Part shown: one piece after another, positions 15,228 through 23,682 of the stretch
How positions within the stretch are numbered: position 1 is the stretch's first letter
Layout of the letters: every line of letters begins with the position of its first letter
Source: Syntrophobacterales bacterium
GTDB lineage: Bacteria; Desulfobacterota; Desulfobaccia; Desulfobaccales; 0-14-0-80-60-11
DNA: 34,757 bases
Direction of reading: 5' to 3'
Assembly: GCA_020060385.1 (NCBI GenBank)
Contig: JAGVAH010000069.1
Location: 1-34,757 of the forward strand
Program-made: the position numbers and the translations under genes
The notes under the pieces: generated by a model
Database searches by the model: none
Told to the model about the DNA's origin: nothing
The model's input: only the letters and a program-made list of their open reading frames with translations

Positions 15228-15899
15228 TTAATGCTCCCGCACCATCTGCCGGGGACCCATGCCGCCGCCGGGCCGCCAATCTTTGGGGGGGCAATAATCG
15301 GTGAGGCGATCCAGTTCTCCCAACTGCTGCAGACGCTCATAGATCATGGCCCAGACGCAGGGGACGTCGCATTTCAGCACCGCGGACACCTCGCACAGGC
15401 CGTTTTGGGAGCCGCCGCAGGGGCCGTTGAGGAGCACCTTGGCGCAGCGGGTCACCGGGCACAGGCCCGCCGTGGCCCCCAGGACGCAATCGCCGCAGCC
15501 CCGGCAGCGCTCCTGCCAGAGGCCCATATTGGCAGTCTCGCCGATAAAGGTGGTGTTGATCCCCGGGAAGATGGGTTTCCCCGGCAACCGCTCCGCCAGG
15601 CTCTGGACCCCCGCGCCGCAGGCGATGGAGACCACCGCCTCCGTGTCCTGGGCCTTATCGATGACATCCAGGAGAAATTCATGGATGCACTGGCGGTCAA
15701 CGCTGATCTCCTGGACCGCCACCTCTTTCCCTTCCAGGCGAAAGGACATCTCCAGGGCCGCGGCCAGCTCCGCCACCTGTTTGCGGCCGCCGGCCAGACA
15801 TTCCGCGGTGCAGGTGTCGCACCCGGCCACCAGGATCTTGCCGTAAGGACGAAGCATGTCCTTGATTTCGGCCAGACTCTTTCTTTCCCCAACAACCAT
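15228..15899 (-). CDS. metV: MetV-like methylene-THF reductase C-terminal Fe-S protein
   Basis: This protein of about 223 residues matches the methylene-tetrahydrofolate reductase C-terminal family (MetV). Cys motifs include AGCDTCTAECLAGG near the N-terminus, CRGCGDCVLGATAGLCPVTRC in the middle, and NGPCGGSQNGLCEV toward the end. DVPCVWAMIYERLQQLG follows, the usual 'W-x-x-I-Y-x-R-L' closing helix. In acetogens and sulfate reducers with the Wood-Ljungdahl pathway, MetV pairs with MetF to reduce methylene-THF, with the Cys clusters binding iron-sulfur or zinc centres. No metF is in this window. The ATG at 15899 with AGGAAGAG six bases upstream is preferred over a TTG further up. A hairpin at 15923-15947 precedes the start. 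Confidence 0.85.
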   Translation of the reverse strand: MVVGERKSLAEIKDMLRPYGKILVAGCDTCTAECLAGGRKQVAELAAALEMSFRLEGKEVAVQEISVDRQCIHEFLLDVIDKAQDTEAVVSIACGAGVQSLAERLPGKPIFPGINTTFIGETANMGLWQERCRGCGDCVLGATAGLCPVTRCAKVLLNGPCGGSQNGLCEVSAVLKCDVPCVWAMIYERLQQLGELDRLTDYCPPKDWRPGGGMGPRQMVREH

Positions 15900-15922
15900 T
15901 TTTCTCTTCCTCGGCAAAAATT

Positions 15923-15947
15923 ACGGGAGGTCGGCTCACCCTCCCGT
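15923..15947 (-). promoter_or_regulatory. Hairpin in the leader of the MetV-like gene
   Basis: ACGGGAGG...CCCTCCCGT forms an 8-9 bp stem 24 bases before the start codon. It may be a leader structure. No known riboswitch is recognised. Confidence 0.3.
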
Positions 15948-16099
15948 TTGGTTCAATCCTTAGCTACTCAATAGTCTATAAGTATAAAAGATCAGAAGAA
16001 GTTAAGCAAGCTTTTTCCCGCCCTTAAACGCCGCCTCCGGACCAATTTAGCGGCAAAAACCAGAAATGTACAGCTTTCTTCCCCGGTCCGCCCCTGGCG

Positions 16100-16447
16100 T
16101 TACACCCCCAGAAACCCCCGGACCTTGGCCAGCACCTCCTCCCGGCTCTCCGGCTCAAACTCCCACATGGTGGTCTGCTGGGGTGCGTCCTTGTCGTCGT
16201 CCATACAGTCCCCGAAGCCGCACACTGAAGGACACCCCTGGGGCGGCCCCAGTATCTCGGTGAGACTGGCGGAAATCCCGGCCATTTTCCCCCTCACCGG
16301 CCAGACGCTCAAAACCACATGGTCCCGGGCCACCCGCACGTGGATATTCAGGGCCCCTTCCGGGTCGGCATGGCCCGCCTCGATACCCTCAAAATTGATG
16401 CCCCTCCTGTCTTCTTTCACCGTAAATGCAAATTCCACCGGCAGCAT
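16100..16447 (-). CDS. Small conserved-looking protein of unknown function
   Basis: This 115-residue protein has no family I recognise. The N-terminal half alternates strands (VEFAFTVKED, ALNIHVRVARDHVVLSVWPV) and could be a small beta-sandwich. The middle has a short Cys segment, CPSVCGFGDC, which could bind a metal. The C-terminus is acidic and ends in a helix. GGGGGGAG before the ATG supports translation. It is upstream of, and in the same direction as, the MetV-like gene, but about 200 bases separate them. A hairpin at 16465-16486 lies in its upstream region. Confidence 0.55.
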   Translation of the reverse strand: MLPVEFAFTVKEDRRGINFEGIEAGHADPEGALNIHVRVARDHVVLSVWPVRGKMAGISASLTEILGPPQGCPSVCGFGDCMDDDKDAPQQTTMWEFEPESREEVLAKVRGFLGV

Positions 16448-16464
16448 CTCCCCCCATCCTTAAG

Positions 16465-16500
16465 ACCGGCCCTGCCAAGGGCCGGTTAATGCCATTTTTT
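16465..16500 (+). terminator. Possible hairpin terminator between divergent genes
   Basis: ACCGGCCCT/AGGGCCGGT forms a 9-bp stem (16465-16486) with a 4-base loop, followed by TAATGCC and TTTTTT. No plus-strand gene ends just before it, so it may instead be part of the leader of the minus-strand small gene. Confidence 0.4.
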
Positions 16501-16645
16501 CCATTATAGCAGAGATGGGGCTATTTTCCATGATCTTAGGGACCCGCCAGAAAAATAGATTAATTTTCAGGAGCTTCCCCTGTCTCACCCCCAGTCCGCA
16601 CCGGCCCGGGGGAGGACTTCGGGGCGGCCCCCCTGAATTTTCTTT

Positions 16646-16675
16646 TTGAAATCTTTGACATTTTCGTGGTATGTA
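16646..16675 (+). promoter_or_regulatory. Candidate promoter of ppdK
   Basis: TTGAAA (16646-16651) and TATGTA (16670-16675) are 18 bases apart and about 70 bases before the ppdK start codon. The fit to a sigma-70 promoter is moderate. Confidence 0.35.
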
Positions 16676-16743
16676 AAAAGTTCACATTCGTGTAAGAGAG
16701 CTGGAAATTCGGCAAAATCGATCAAAATAAGGAGAGGGGCGAC

Positions 16744-19569
16744 ATGGCGAAGCATGCGGCAAAAGAAGCAAGCAAACGTTTCTGCTATGCCTTTGAAGAA
16801 GGCGACGGCAAAAACAAAAAACTCCTGGGAGGCAAAGGGGCCGGTCTGTGCACCATGACCCAGATCGGGCTGCCCGTGCCCCCTGGTTTCGTCATTACCA
16901 CCGAGGCCAATATTGAATATCTGGAAGGGGGGGATAAATTTCCCGCCGGCCTGATGGACGAAGTCCACGAATACATGGAGGCCCTGGAGAAGAAGACGGC
17001 CAAAGGCTTCGGCGACCCCGCCAAACCCCTGTTGGTCTCCGTGCGCTCCGGTTCCGCCCTGTCCATGCCGGGGATGATGGACACCATCCTCAACCTGGGC
17101 CTCAATGACGAAACCGCCAAGGGCATGATCGCCCTTACCAAGAACGAACGCTTCGTCCAGGACGCCTACCGGCGTTTCCTCCAGCTCTTCGGCAAGATTG
17201 GCCTGGGAGTGCCCGACGCTGAATTCGATAAGATTTTTGAAGAGACCAAGGAAAAGTACCACGCCCATGTGGACACCGAACTTTCCGCGGAGGCCCTGGC
17301 CGAAGTGGTCCAGAAATTTAAAGACGTGATCAAGAAGGTCACCGGCAAACCCTTCCCCCAGGACCCTTGGGCCCAGCTCTTCCTGTCCATCGAGGGGGTC
17401 TTCAAATCCTGGATGGGGAAACGGGCCGTGGACTACCGCCGCCAGTTCAATATCACCCAGGAGATGGCCTACGGCACCGCGGTGAACATCTGCACCATGG
17501 TCTTCGGCAACATGGGGAACGATTCCGCCACCGGCGTGGGTTTCACCCGGGACCCGGGCACCGGCGAAAACAAGCTTTACGGCGACTACCTCATCAACGC
17601 CCAGGGCGAAGACGTGGTCGCGGGCATCCGCACCCCCCGGCCTTTGAAGGAACTGCGCACCGACATGCCCGCCATCTTCAAAGAACTGGAAAAGATGCAC
17701 CACACCCTGGAAAAGCACTACCGGGAAGTCCAGGACTTCGAGTTCACCATCGAACAGGGCAAACTCTACATGCTCCAGACCCGGAACGGCAAGATGAACG
17801 CCTGGGCCTTGGTGAAGACCTCGGTGGACATGGTCAAGGAAGGCCTGATCTCCGAGGAGGAGGCCCTGCTCAGGATCGAGCCGGACATGCTGGAGCAGTT
17901 CCTGCACCGGCGCATCGATCCGGACTTCAAGCAGGAGCCCCTGGCGGAGGGCATCTCCGCCTCCCCGGGTGCGGCCATCGGCAAGGTGGTCTTCGACGCG
18001 GACCGGGCCGAACGTATGGGCAATGAAGGGGAAAAAATCATCCTCACCCGCATCGAGACCAAACCGGAAGACATCCACGGCTTCTTTGCGGCCCAGGGCA
18101 TCCTCACCAGCCGGGGCGGCAAGACCTCCCACGCCGCGGTGGTGGCCCGGGGCATGGGCAAGCCCTGCGTCTCCGGGGCCGAGGGCCTGGATATCAATTA
18201 CGACCTGAAAGAGGCCCGGGTGGGGGGCGTGGTCCTCAAGGAAGGGGACATCGTCACCATCGACGGCACCAATGGCCGGGTCTTTGTGGGCGCGGTGCCC
18301 ATGCTGGACCCGGAACTCCCCAAGGATTTGGCCAAACTGATGGAGTGGGCCGACAAGATGGCCAAAATCGAGGTCTGGGCCAACGCCGACACCCCGGACA
18401 TGGCCGCCAAGGCCCGCCATCACGGCGCCAAAGGCATCGGGCTGTGCCGCACCGAGCGCATGTTCAACGAAGCGGACCGCCTGCCCCAGATGCGCAACCT
18501 GATCCTGGCGGACACCCCGGAAGAGCGGAAAAAATGGGCCGACAAGCTCATGCCCATGCAGCGCCAGGACTTCGTGGAAATCTTCCGGGCCATGGACGGG
18601 CTGCCCGTCACCATCAGGCTGCTGGACCCGCCGCTCCACGAGTTCCTCCCCAGTATCGAAGAACTCATCAACGAAGTCATGCGCCTCAAGGAATTCAGCG
18701 CCACCATCAACGCCCTGGAGCAGTTGCCCGGCACCGTCTCCATGCTGGACCCGGAGCTCTATAAATTCGTCCCCTCCATCGAGGCCGTGGCCCGGGAGCT
18801 GGGGGAGGTCAAGGCCAAGGGCGTGGATCAGAAGCTCCTGAAGGATAAGGAAAAGGTGCTGCGCCGGGTGCGGATCCTCCACGAATACAACCCCATGCTG
18901 GGGAACCGGGGCGTGCGCTGCGGCATCTCCTTCCCGGAAATCTACGACATGCAGATCCAGGCCATTTTCGAGGCCGTGGCCATCGCCCTCCGGGAGAAGA
19001 TCGACGCCCGGCCGGAGATCATGATCCCCAATGTCTGCACCCGCCAGGAACTGGTTTGGGTGGAACCCCGGGTCAAGGCCATCCACAAAGAGGTGGAAAA
19101 ACGCTACAACGTCAAAATTAAGTACAAATTCGGGACCATGGTGGAAATCGCCCGGGCCTGCGTCCGGGCCGCCCGCCTGGCGGAGAGCGCGGAGTTCTTC
19201 TCCTTCGGCACCAACGACCTCACCCAGGGGACCTTCTCCTTCTCCCGGGAGGACGCGGAGAACAAGTTCCTACCCATCTACAACACCGAAGGCATCCTCC
19301 GGCACAATCCCTTTGAGATCCTGGATGAGCTGGGGGTGGGCTGGCTCATGCAGCACGCGGTCACCGAAGGCCGCAAGGTCCGCCCGGACCTGAAGATCGG
19401 CATCTGCGGGGAACACGGCGGCCAACCCCAGGCCATCGAGTTCTGCCACCGCATCGGCTTAAACTATGTATCCTGCTCCCCCATGCGCATCCCCATCGCC
19501 CGCATGGCCGCAGCCCATGCCCACGTCAAGGAACAACGGGGCGAAGCCGTGCGCTCCAAGGCGCTGTAG
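16744..19569 (+). CDS. ppdK: Pyruvate, phosphate dikinase with an internal duplication
   Basis: This enzyme interconverts pyruvate, ATP and phosphate with PEP, AMP and pyrophosphate. The N-terminal ATP-grasp domain has LLGGKGAGLCTM and SVRSGSALSMPGMMDTILNLG. The swivelling domain carries the phospho-His at about residue 463 in GGKTSHAAVVARGMGKPC. The PEP/pyruvate barrel has FGTNDLTQGTF, the catalytic Cys at about 888 in GICGEHGG, and GLNYVSCSPMRIPIARM. The length is 941 residues against about 875 usually. The excess is mostly around 620-705, where TIRLLDPPLHEFLPSIEEL (from residue 623) is echoed by TVSMLDPELYKFVPSIEAV (from residue 664). GGAGAGGGG before the ATG marks the start. It is monocistronic. 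In an anaerobe it can run either in gluconeogenesis or in pyrophosphate-linked glycolysis. Confidence 0.96.
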   Translation: MAKHAAKEASKRFCYAFEEGDGKNKKLLGGKGAGLCTMTQIGLPVPPGFVITTEANIEYLEGGDKFPAGLMDEVHEYMEALEKKTAKGFGDPAKPLLVSVRSGSALSMPGMMDTILNLGLNDETAKGMIALTKNERFVQDAYRRFLQLFGKIGLGVPDAEFDKIFEETKEKYHAHVDTELSAEALAEVVQKFKDVIKKVTGKPFPQDPWAQLFLSIEGVFKSWMGKRAVDYRRQFNITQEMAYGTAVNICTMVFGNMGNDSATGVGFTRDPGTGENKLYGDYLINAQGEDVVAGIRTPRPLKELRTDMPAIFKELEKMHHTLEKHYREVQDFEFTIEQGKLYMLQTRNGKMNAWALVKTSVDMVKEGLISEEEALLRIEPDMLEQFLHRRIDPDFKQEPLAEGISASPGAAIGKVVFDADRAERMGNEGEKIILTRIETKPEDIHGFFAAQGILTSRGGKTSHAAVVARGMGKPCVSGAEGLDINYDLKEARVGGVVLKEGDIVTIDGTNGRVFVGAVPMLDPELPKDLAKLMEWADKMAKIEVWANADTPDMAAKARHHGAKGIGLCRTERMFNEADRLPQMRNLILADTPEERKKWADKLMPMQRQDFVEIFRAMDGLPVTIRLLDPPLHEFLPSIEELINEVMRLKEFSATINALEQLPGTVSMLDPELYKFVPSIEAVARELGEVKAKGVDQKLLKDKEKVLRRVRILHEYNPMLGNRGVRCGISFPEIYDMQIQAIFEAVAIALREKIDARPEIMIPNVCTRQELVWVEPRVKAIHKEVEKRYNVKIKYKFGTMVEIARACVRAARLAESAEFFSFGTNDLTQGTFSFSREDAENKFLPIYNTEGILRHNPFEILDELGVGWLMQHAVTEGRKVRPDLKIGICGEHGGQPQAIEFCHRIGLNYVSCSPMRIPIARMAAAHAHVKEQRGEAVRSKAL

Positions 19570-19576
19570 AATGTAG

Positions 19577-19673
19577 GGTGCGCATTGCGCACCAAAGGTA
19601 GGGTCTGTCCTATGATATGGGGACAGACACCATTTTTATCCTTCAGGGTAAAAATAAAATGGTGTCTGTCCCC
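19577..19673. repeat. REP-like inverted repeats after ppdK
   Basis: A short stem, GGTGCGC/GCGCACC (19577-19593), is followed by a long one with arms GGGGACAGACACCATTTTTA (from 19619) and TAAAATGGTGTCTGTCCCC (to 19673). A GTTTTATT tract comes next. The GGTGTCTGTCCCC type is a widespread REP-like palindrome. It could also stop ppdK transcription. Confidence 0.7.
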
Positions 19674-19869
19674 GTTTTATTCCAAGAGGACGAAGCAAAT
19701 GACGAGAACTCTGTAGGGCGGGAAAGTGAAACGCATCCCGCCTTTTTCTTTTTCTTCAGATACCCTACGACAACTGCCAAATTGTCTCAACATCCAGCAA
19801 ATGATAAAATTATAGGATAATGAGGTATAGTATTCCCCCCCTGGGAGCTGGCCGGGCTAAGGAGAAGCC

Positions 19870-20109
19870 ATGAAGCGCACCGACCTCCTGGAAGAACTAC
19901 AGAAGCTGACGCCTTCCGAACGGTTGGCGGTCATCGAGGCCGCCTTGCAGCAGTTGCGAGCCGACCTGGAGGGGACGTCCGCACCCACATCTTTGGCCGT
20001 GAGAAAGCAGGAGATGGCCGCGGCTGCGCAAGCCTTGCAAGGGGACTACGCCCCCGGGGCCGAATTAACGGCTTTCACCGCCCTGGACGCCGAGGATTTT
20101 CATGCTTAG
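19870..20109 (+). CDS. Antitoxin-like protein of a MazEF/PemIK-type pair
   Basis: This 79-residue protein opens with RTDLLEELQKLTPSERLAVI and a helix EAALQQLRADL. It then has a stretch of Ala-rich helix and an acidic C-terminus (FTALDAEDFHA). Small proteins with this 'L-T-P-S-E-R-L' helix lie before PemK/MazF toxin genes in cyanobacteria and other bacteria and are taken to be their antitoxins. Here the toxin frame starts inside its end (20102) but is broken, so the antitoxin may be a relic or may still counter toxins made elsewhere. The start is supported by AAGGAGAAG before the ATG. No classic DNA-binding fold is obvious in this short sequence. Confidence 0.65.
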   Translation: MKRTDLLEELQKLTPSERLAVIEAALQQLRADLEGTSAPTSLAVRKQEMAAAAQALQGDYAPGAELTAFTALDAEDFHA

Positions 20110-20445
20110 GGGGGAGGTCTGGCTCATCAATCTCGACCCCACCATTGGCGCAGAATAAAAAAAACTCGCCCGGCGGTCATTGTCAATGACGACGCCGTGG
20201 GCCTACTGCCCCTGAAAGTCATCGTTCCCCTCACCGCCTGGAAGAAGCACTACCGGCAGGCTCCCTGGCTGGTGCGTATCGAGCCGCATCCTGAGAACGG
20301 TCTGGACTAACCCTCAGCCGCCGATGCCTTCCAGGTGCGCTCTCTCTCCCAGGAACGGTTGGTGCGGCGCTTGGGCGCGCTCACCGCTTCCCAGATGAAA
20401 AACATTTCCGCCGCGTTGTCCCTGGTGTTGGGCATCGAATCCTAA
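20102..20445 (+). pseudogene. Broken MazF/PemK-family toxin gene
   Basis: The frame begins MLRGEVWLINLDPTIGAE, the typical PemK/MazF opening, and then meets TAA within a run of eight A residues. Shifting the reading by one base restores KKTRPAVIVNDDAVG, the family's second motif (T-R-P-A-V-I-V). The restored frame then continues through PLKVIVPLTAW to ENGLD, and a second TAA interrupts it. After that, PSAADAFQVRSLSQERLV continues and ends at 20445 in LSLVLGIES. It therefore has at least one frameshift and one nonsense codon. Slippage on the A-run could rescue the first lesion but not the second. The ATG overlaps the end of the antitoxin gene, as in intact pairs. Confidence 0.85.
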
Positions 20446-20589
20446 GCCGCAAAAGATTTTCTCCATTGCCAATGATGCCGCCGCTCTGGAAATATGCAGC
20501 AGCATTTTTTCCTCTTTCTCAAGCCGATCTTGGGAATGCCTTCCTTGGCCACAGCTGCGGGTGTAGCCAGCATTAGCCCTGCTGCGGGG

Positions 20590-21600
20590 TTAGGCAGTGC
20601 CCATAAAGGCATATAGGCTTTCCGAAGGATAAAGCTGTTTGGCGGTGACTGCTGCAAATCCGGCCCGCCGGAACTGCTCCTGCATCTCCGCGGCTAAGGG
20701 CAAGGGGCCGCAACCCACCGTGGCCGCGCCCCAAAGGTTCAGCAGACCCATGACCAAGCTGCCGGGCCGGCAGCCGGTGATCAAAAGCAGCCGCCCCCCC
20801 GGCCTCAAAAAGCCCTTGATGTGCCCCAAAACGGCCACCCGCGCCTCCGTGGGGAAATAATAGATATTGTTGTAGAGGGTGGCCAGGTCGTAGACGGGTT
20901 CCGGGGCAAAGTCCCGGAGGTCCCCGGTTTCCACTGCCGCCCGGGAGGTAAGTCCCCAGGACTCCAGATTGCGCCGGGCCATCTCCGCCACCTGGGGCTG
21001 CAGTTCGATCCCTAAGGCCTGGAGTTGGGGATTGCGGGCGGCGGCATAGCGGATGTACGTCCCGGAGCCGCACCCCAATTCCAGCAGGCGCACCGCGCCG
21101 GTGGCCGGCACCACCTCCTCGATGGCCTTAAAAATCAGGGGCTCCATCAGCCGGGAGGAGCGGGCGATCAGCTCCCCGTCCTGATCCGCCAGGGTGAAAG
21201 GGCGGTTCTCCCGCAACCTCTCCGGCAACTCCATGAGCAGGTGATGATGGAGAGTCAGGCACTCTTCCAGAAACGCGGCCCAGGCGTCATTTTTCTCCTG
21301 GGCCAACTCCCGGGCCAGCTTGCCCCGCAGGGAATAGCCCCGACCGTCGAGCTGCAATTCCTTTGTTTGCACCCCCACCTGGAGCCAGGCCTCCAGGGCC
21401 TGCCTAGCCTCTGGATCAGAGGCCAGTTCCCCGGCCAGTTGCGGCAAGGGAACCGGCCCGGACGCCAGACGGCGCAAAATCCCCTGTCTGGCGGCCGACG
21501 CCAGGAAAGTGGCCCGATAGAGGGGTTGCAGCAGCCGCAAGAGGAGCAGGGGCAGCCGCAATAGTCCTAACCTCCAGAGGTTAAAGAAGGTCCTCCACAT
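20590..21600 (-). CDS. Class I SAM-dependent methyltransferase
   Basis: The protein has 336 residues. The N-terminal 90 residues look like a winged-helix or dimerisation segment typical of O-methyltransferases (ASAARQGILRRLASGPVPLP, then LAGELASDPEARQAL). The Rossmann core follows, with motif I LLELGCGSGTY, an acidic ligand at LGIELQPQVAE, GDLRDFAPEPVYDLATLYNN, and GFLRPGGRLLLITG. It probably methylates a small molecule, but the substrate is not evident. GGAGG eight bases before the ATG supports the start. It faces the broken toxin gene. The first 30 residues are hydrophobic and Leu-rich, so membrane contact is possible. Confidence 0.8.
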   Translation of the reverse strand: MWRTFFNLWRLGLLRLPLLLLRLLQPLYRATFLASAARQGILRRLASGPVPLPQLAGELASDPEARQALEAWLQVGVQTKELQLDGRGYSLRGKLARELAQEKNDAWAAFLEECLTLHHHLLMELPERLRENRPFTLADQDGELIARSSRLMEPLIFKAIEEVVPATGAVRLLELGCGSGTYIRYAAARNPQLQALGIELQPQVAEMARRNLESWGLTSRAAVETGDLRDFAPEPVYDLATLYNNIYYFPTEARVAVLGHIKGFLRPGGRLLLITGCRPGSLVMGLLNLWGAATVGCGPLPLAAEMQEQFRRAGFAAVTAKQLYPSESLYAFMGTA

Positions 21601-22046
21601 TTTCTGGCCTCCAAAATTCTAAAAAGCTTAAGGTTCCTGTAAAAGTTTGGCCCGACGCTTACCGGCTGATTTCCCCCGCCTAAAGGGGCTAATCATTACC
21701 CATAAGTTTGTATCTTATGGATATATCGATTATTTTCCTCTCCCCCCTCTGGGGGGAGAGGGTAGGGTGAGGGGGGCATAAGGCCATGCAATTGCTTAAA
21801 ATTTCTCATAAGCCTTTCCACCTCCCTCTACTTGTGGGTAATGATTAACCTAAAGGGGGGAGGGGCCGGATAATTATGCCCCTCGCCGGCTGCTGTCGAA
21901 GCCGGAGACATGATACCTGCATGTTTAGAGAAAGGGCAAGAATACAGATCAAAAATTGCAGAAAAAACGTGACCCTCCGGGCCAGGGCCCTCAGGGTTTC
22001 CCCTTGCCCCCCAGGTGCTTGGCGGCGTGGGCGCGCCCCCCCGGAG
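21601..22046. repeat. Gene-free gap with an inverted-repeat element (21690-21847)
   Basis: A 17-bp terminal inverted repeat, TAATCATTACCCATAAG (21690-21706), matches with one mismatch the inverse of CTTGTGGGTAATGATTA (21831-21847). These enclose about 124 bp with a C5/G5 palindrome and no gene. The outer flanks are also partly symmetrical (TAAAGGGG on both sides). It looks like a small non-autonomous element distinct from the 217-bp family. The rest of the gap, 21860-22046, has nothing recognisable. Confidence 0.65.
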
Positions 22047-22457
22047 TTACAATCTCCACTTGCCGGACATGAAAACGTCCCTGACGCTCCGGGCCTTATT
22101 TTTGGCCCAGGCTTCCAGGCCCATTTTCCTGATCAAGCAGAGATTAAAGACCTTGGTGTTATGCCACACCACCGCGCAGCGGTCCATATAGGGATGGAGA
22201 AAATCGCAGGGAAAATCAGGGCAGTCACCACAAAAATCCACATCTTTGGCCGCGGCGCAGGGGTAAACCCGGCAGGGCATGGGGAGATGGGCGGGTTTGC
22301 CATCGGCATGGCGACAGCCCTGGCAGACCGATAATTCCAGGGGCAGGTCCAAATGTTGGGAAACCATGTACTTAATTTCCTCGTCCTCATTGGCCAGGTA
22401 GAGGTAGCACTCGAAACAGGGCAAGCCGCAGGGCGCGGTCATCTGCCGGTAATCCAT
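22047..22457 (-). CDS. DUF3795-type Cys-rich protein
   Basis: This 136-residue protein opens with APCGLPCFECYLYLANEDEE, the DUF3795 hallmark (C-G-x-x-C-x-x-C). It then has VCQGCRHADG and PCRVYPCAAAKDVDFCGDCPDFPCDFLHP. The many Cys pairs suggest zinc or iron-sulfur binding. The function of the family is unknown, and it is common in anaerobes. AGGAGG before the ATG supports the start. It lies at the downstream end of a minus-strand group and follows a GNAT gene at 31 bases, so the two are probably co-transcribed. Confidence 0.85.
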   Translation of the reverse strand: MDYRQMTAPCGLPCFECYLYLANEDEEIKYMVSQHLDLPLELSVCQGCRHADGKPAHLPMPCRVYPCAAAKDVDFCGDCPDFPCDFLHPYMDRCAVVWHNTKVFNLCLIRKMGLEAWAKNKARSVRDVFMSGKWRL

Positions 22458-22488
22458 CGTTGCCTCCTGGGAATGAAATTATCGGATA

Positions 22489-22914
22489 TTATTCGAGGTA
22501 ACCGCTCGTTGGACTCGACATAAATTGATTTAATTTGGCCATGGCAGTAATCATTTTTTTAAAGCCGCATTTTTTATAAAAACCTTCCCGGCCCGGAACT
22601 GCATATAAGATAATATTCTCCACGGGCAATTGCGCACATAACCGGTTCAGCATTTCTTTGCCAATTCCTTTCCCTTGATACTGGGGAAGCAATACCATGT
22701 CATAAATAGCTGCTTGATATTCGCCATCGCAAAGCGCTCTTCCCAAACCAACCAGCCGATCTGCATCGAAAACGAAAATAACTGTATAGCTCGAGGCAAA
22801 TGCCCTCCGCAACTGCTCAGGATCGCGCCGGCGCGCACCCAAGGGAGCCCGTTCAAAAACGATGGCGGCTTCTTCCCAGTCGATGGACTCTTTCTTGTTG
22901 GAATATTCAATCAT
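22489..22914 (-). CDS. GNAT-family N-acetyltransferase
   Basis: This 141-residue protein has the GNAT core: VIFVFDADRLVGLGRALCDG, the acetyl-CoA pyrophosphate loop in LLPQYQGKGIGKEML, and the closing REGFYKKCGFKKM. It acetylates an unknown amine or protein N-terminus. The codon use looks slightly more AT-rich than its neighbours, with runs such as ATTTTTTTAAAGCC, and the upstream gap is also AT-richer. This may reflect transfer, though the gene is too short to be sure. It is followed in the same direction by the DUF3795 gene. Confidence 0.85.
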   Translation of the reverse strand: MIEYSNKKESIDWEEAAIVFERAPLGARRRDPEQLRRAFASSYTVIFVFDADRLVGLGRALCDGEYQAAIYDMVLLPQYQGKGIGKEMLNRLCAQLPVENIILYAVPGREGFYKKCGFKKMITAMAKLNQFMSSPTSGYLE

Positions 22915-23009
22915 TCGCTAATCTCTCTCCCGGCAAGATGCTATCATGTGATTGTAAATACGCGGCTGACCGCGTTCCTAATCCCGTTCAGCGATTAGCT
23001 TGTTTGTTT

Positions 23010-23675
23010 TTATTTTGCCTCGCCCGCTTTTTGGGCCAACACGTAAAAGCCCAAATCAACCCGCTCACTTATAACTTTTGCAAATAACTTATGTTTTTCC
23101 ACCAGGCGTTTAGACAAGTTGGCGATCCAGCCGGCGGAGGTATCCACATAAATTATCATCCCTCCGGGACGGCATACCCTATGGAACTCTGCAAAATAAG
23201 GGATCGTGTTTTGCACCAGCAGCAAATCCACCGATTGATCGGCCAGAGGTAAAGCAAAGGTATCCGCCTGGACAAAAAAGGCCTTCCTGACCAAATCCTT
23301 ACAATTATTAGCGGCCTGCCTGAGCATGCCAGGGAGAATATCAAGGGCCACAAAAGTTGCCTGGGGGAATTCTGCGGCGGCCTGTTTCGTCACAAAACCG
23401 GTGCCCGTCCCGCAATCCGCCACCAGAGAGACGCTTTTCCCGGCAATCTCCTTGACCCTGGCTAAACCGGCGGCCATGGCCAGGCCATACCTGCCCTGAA
23501 AAGAGTCAATGACGCTTTGATAGCGATTCCCATATAACCGCCCGAAGCAGGTGGAAATAAACAGCCGGGTGACCGACACCCTGGCTATCTGGGGGATCAA
23601 CAGGGGTATGGTAATAATGCTGAAAAAGATTTGCGTGGTTAACTGCGCCAAGAGCACATGCATTTGCACCTTCAT
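23010..23675 (-). CDS. SAM-dependent methyltransferase with hydrophobic N-terminus
   Basis: The 221-residue protein has a hydrophobic N-terminus (IFFSIITIPLLIPQIA) that may anchor it to the membrane. The class I methyltransferase core follows: VADCGTGTGFVTK (motif I), FVALDILPGML (acidic ligand), VQADTFALPLADQSVDLLLV, and FHRVCRPGGMIIYVD. This is the UbiE/menG-like pattern, used on lipids or small molecules. GGAGG before the ATG marks the start. Seven bases separate it from the upstream DUF3786 gene, so the two form an operon. The base composition is a little lower in GC than the rest of the group. Confidence 0.8.
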   Translation of the reverse strand: MKVQMHVLLAQLTTQIFFSIITIPLLIPQIARVSVTRLFISTCFGRLYGNRYQSVIDSFQGRYGLAMAAGLARVKEIAGKSVSLVADCGTGTGFVTKQAAAEFPQATFVALDILPGMLRQAANNCKDLVRKAFFVQADTFALPLADQSVDLLLVQNTIPYFAEFHRVCRPGGMIIYVDTSAGWIANLSKRLVEKHKLFAKVISERVDLGFYVLAQKAGEAK

Positions 23676-23682
23676 TGGCCTC

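Noticed and set aside
16585-19086. Minus-strand frame of 833 residues
   Set aside because: Opposite ppdK throughout, with shadow-type composition; ppdK is unmistakable.
20153-20165. Programmed slippage on the A8 run to make an intact MazF
   Set aside because: A second in-frame TAA further on would still stop the protein.
21876-22334. Plus-strand frame of 152 residues
   Set aside because: Overlaps the DUF3795 gene in antisense and has no domain.
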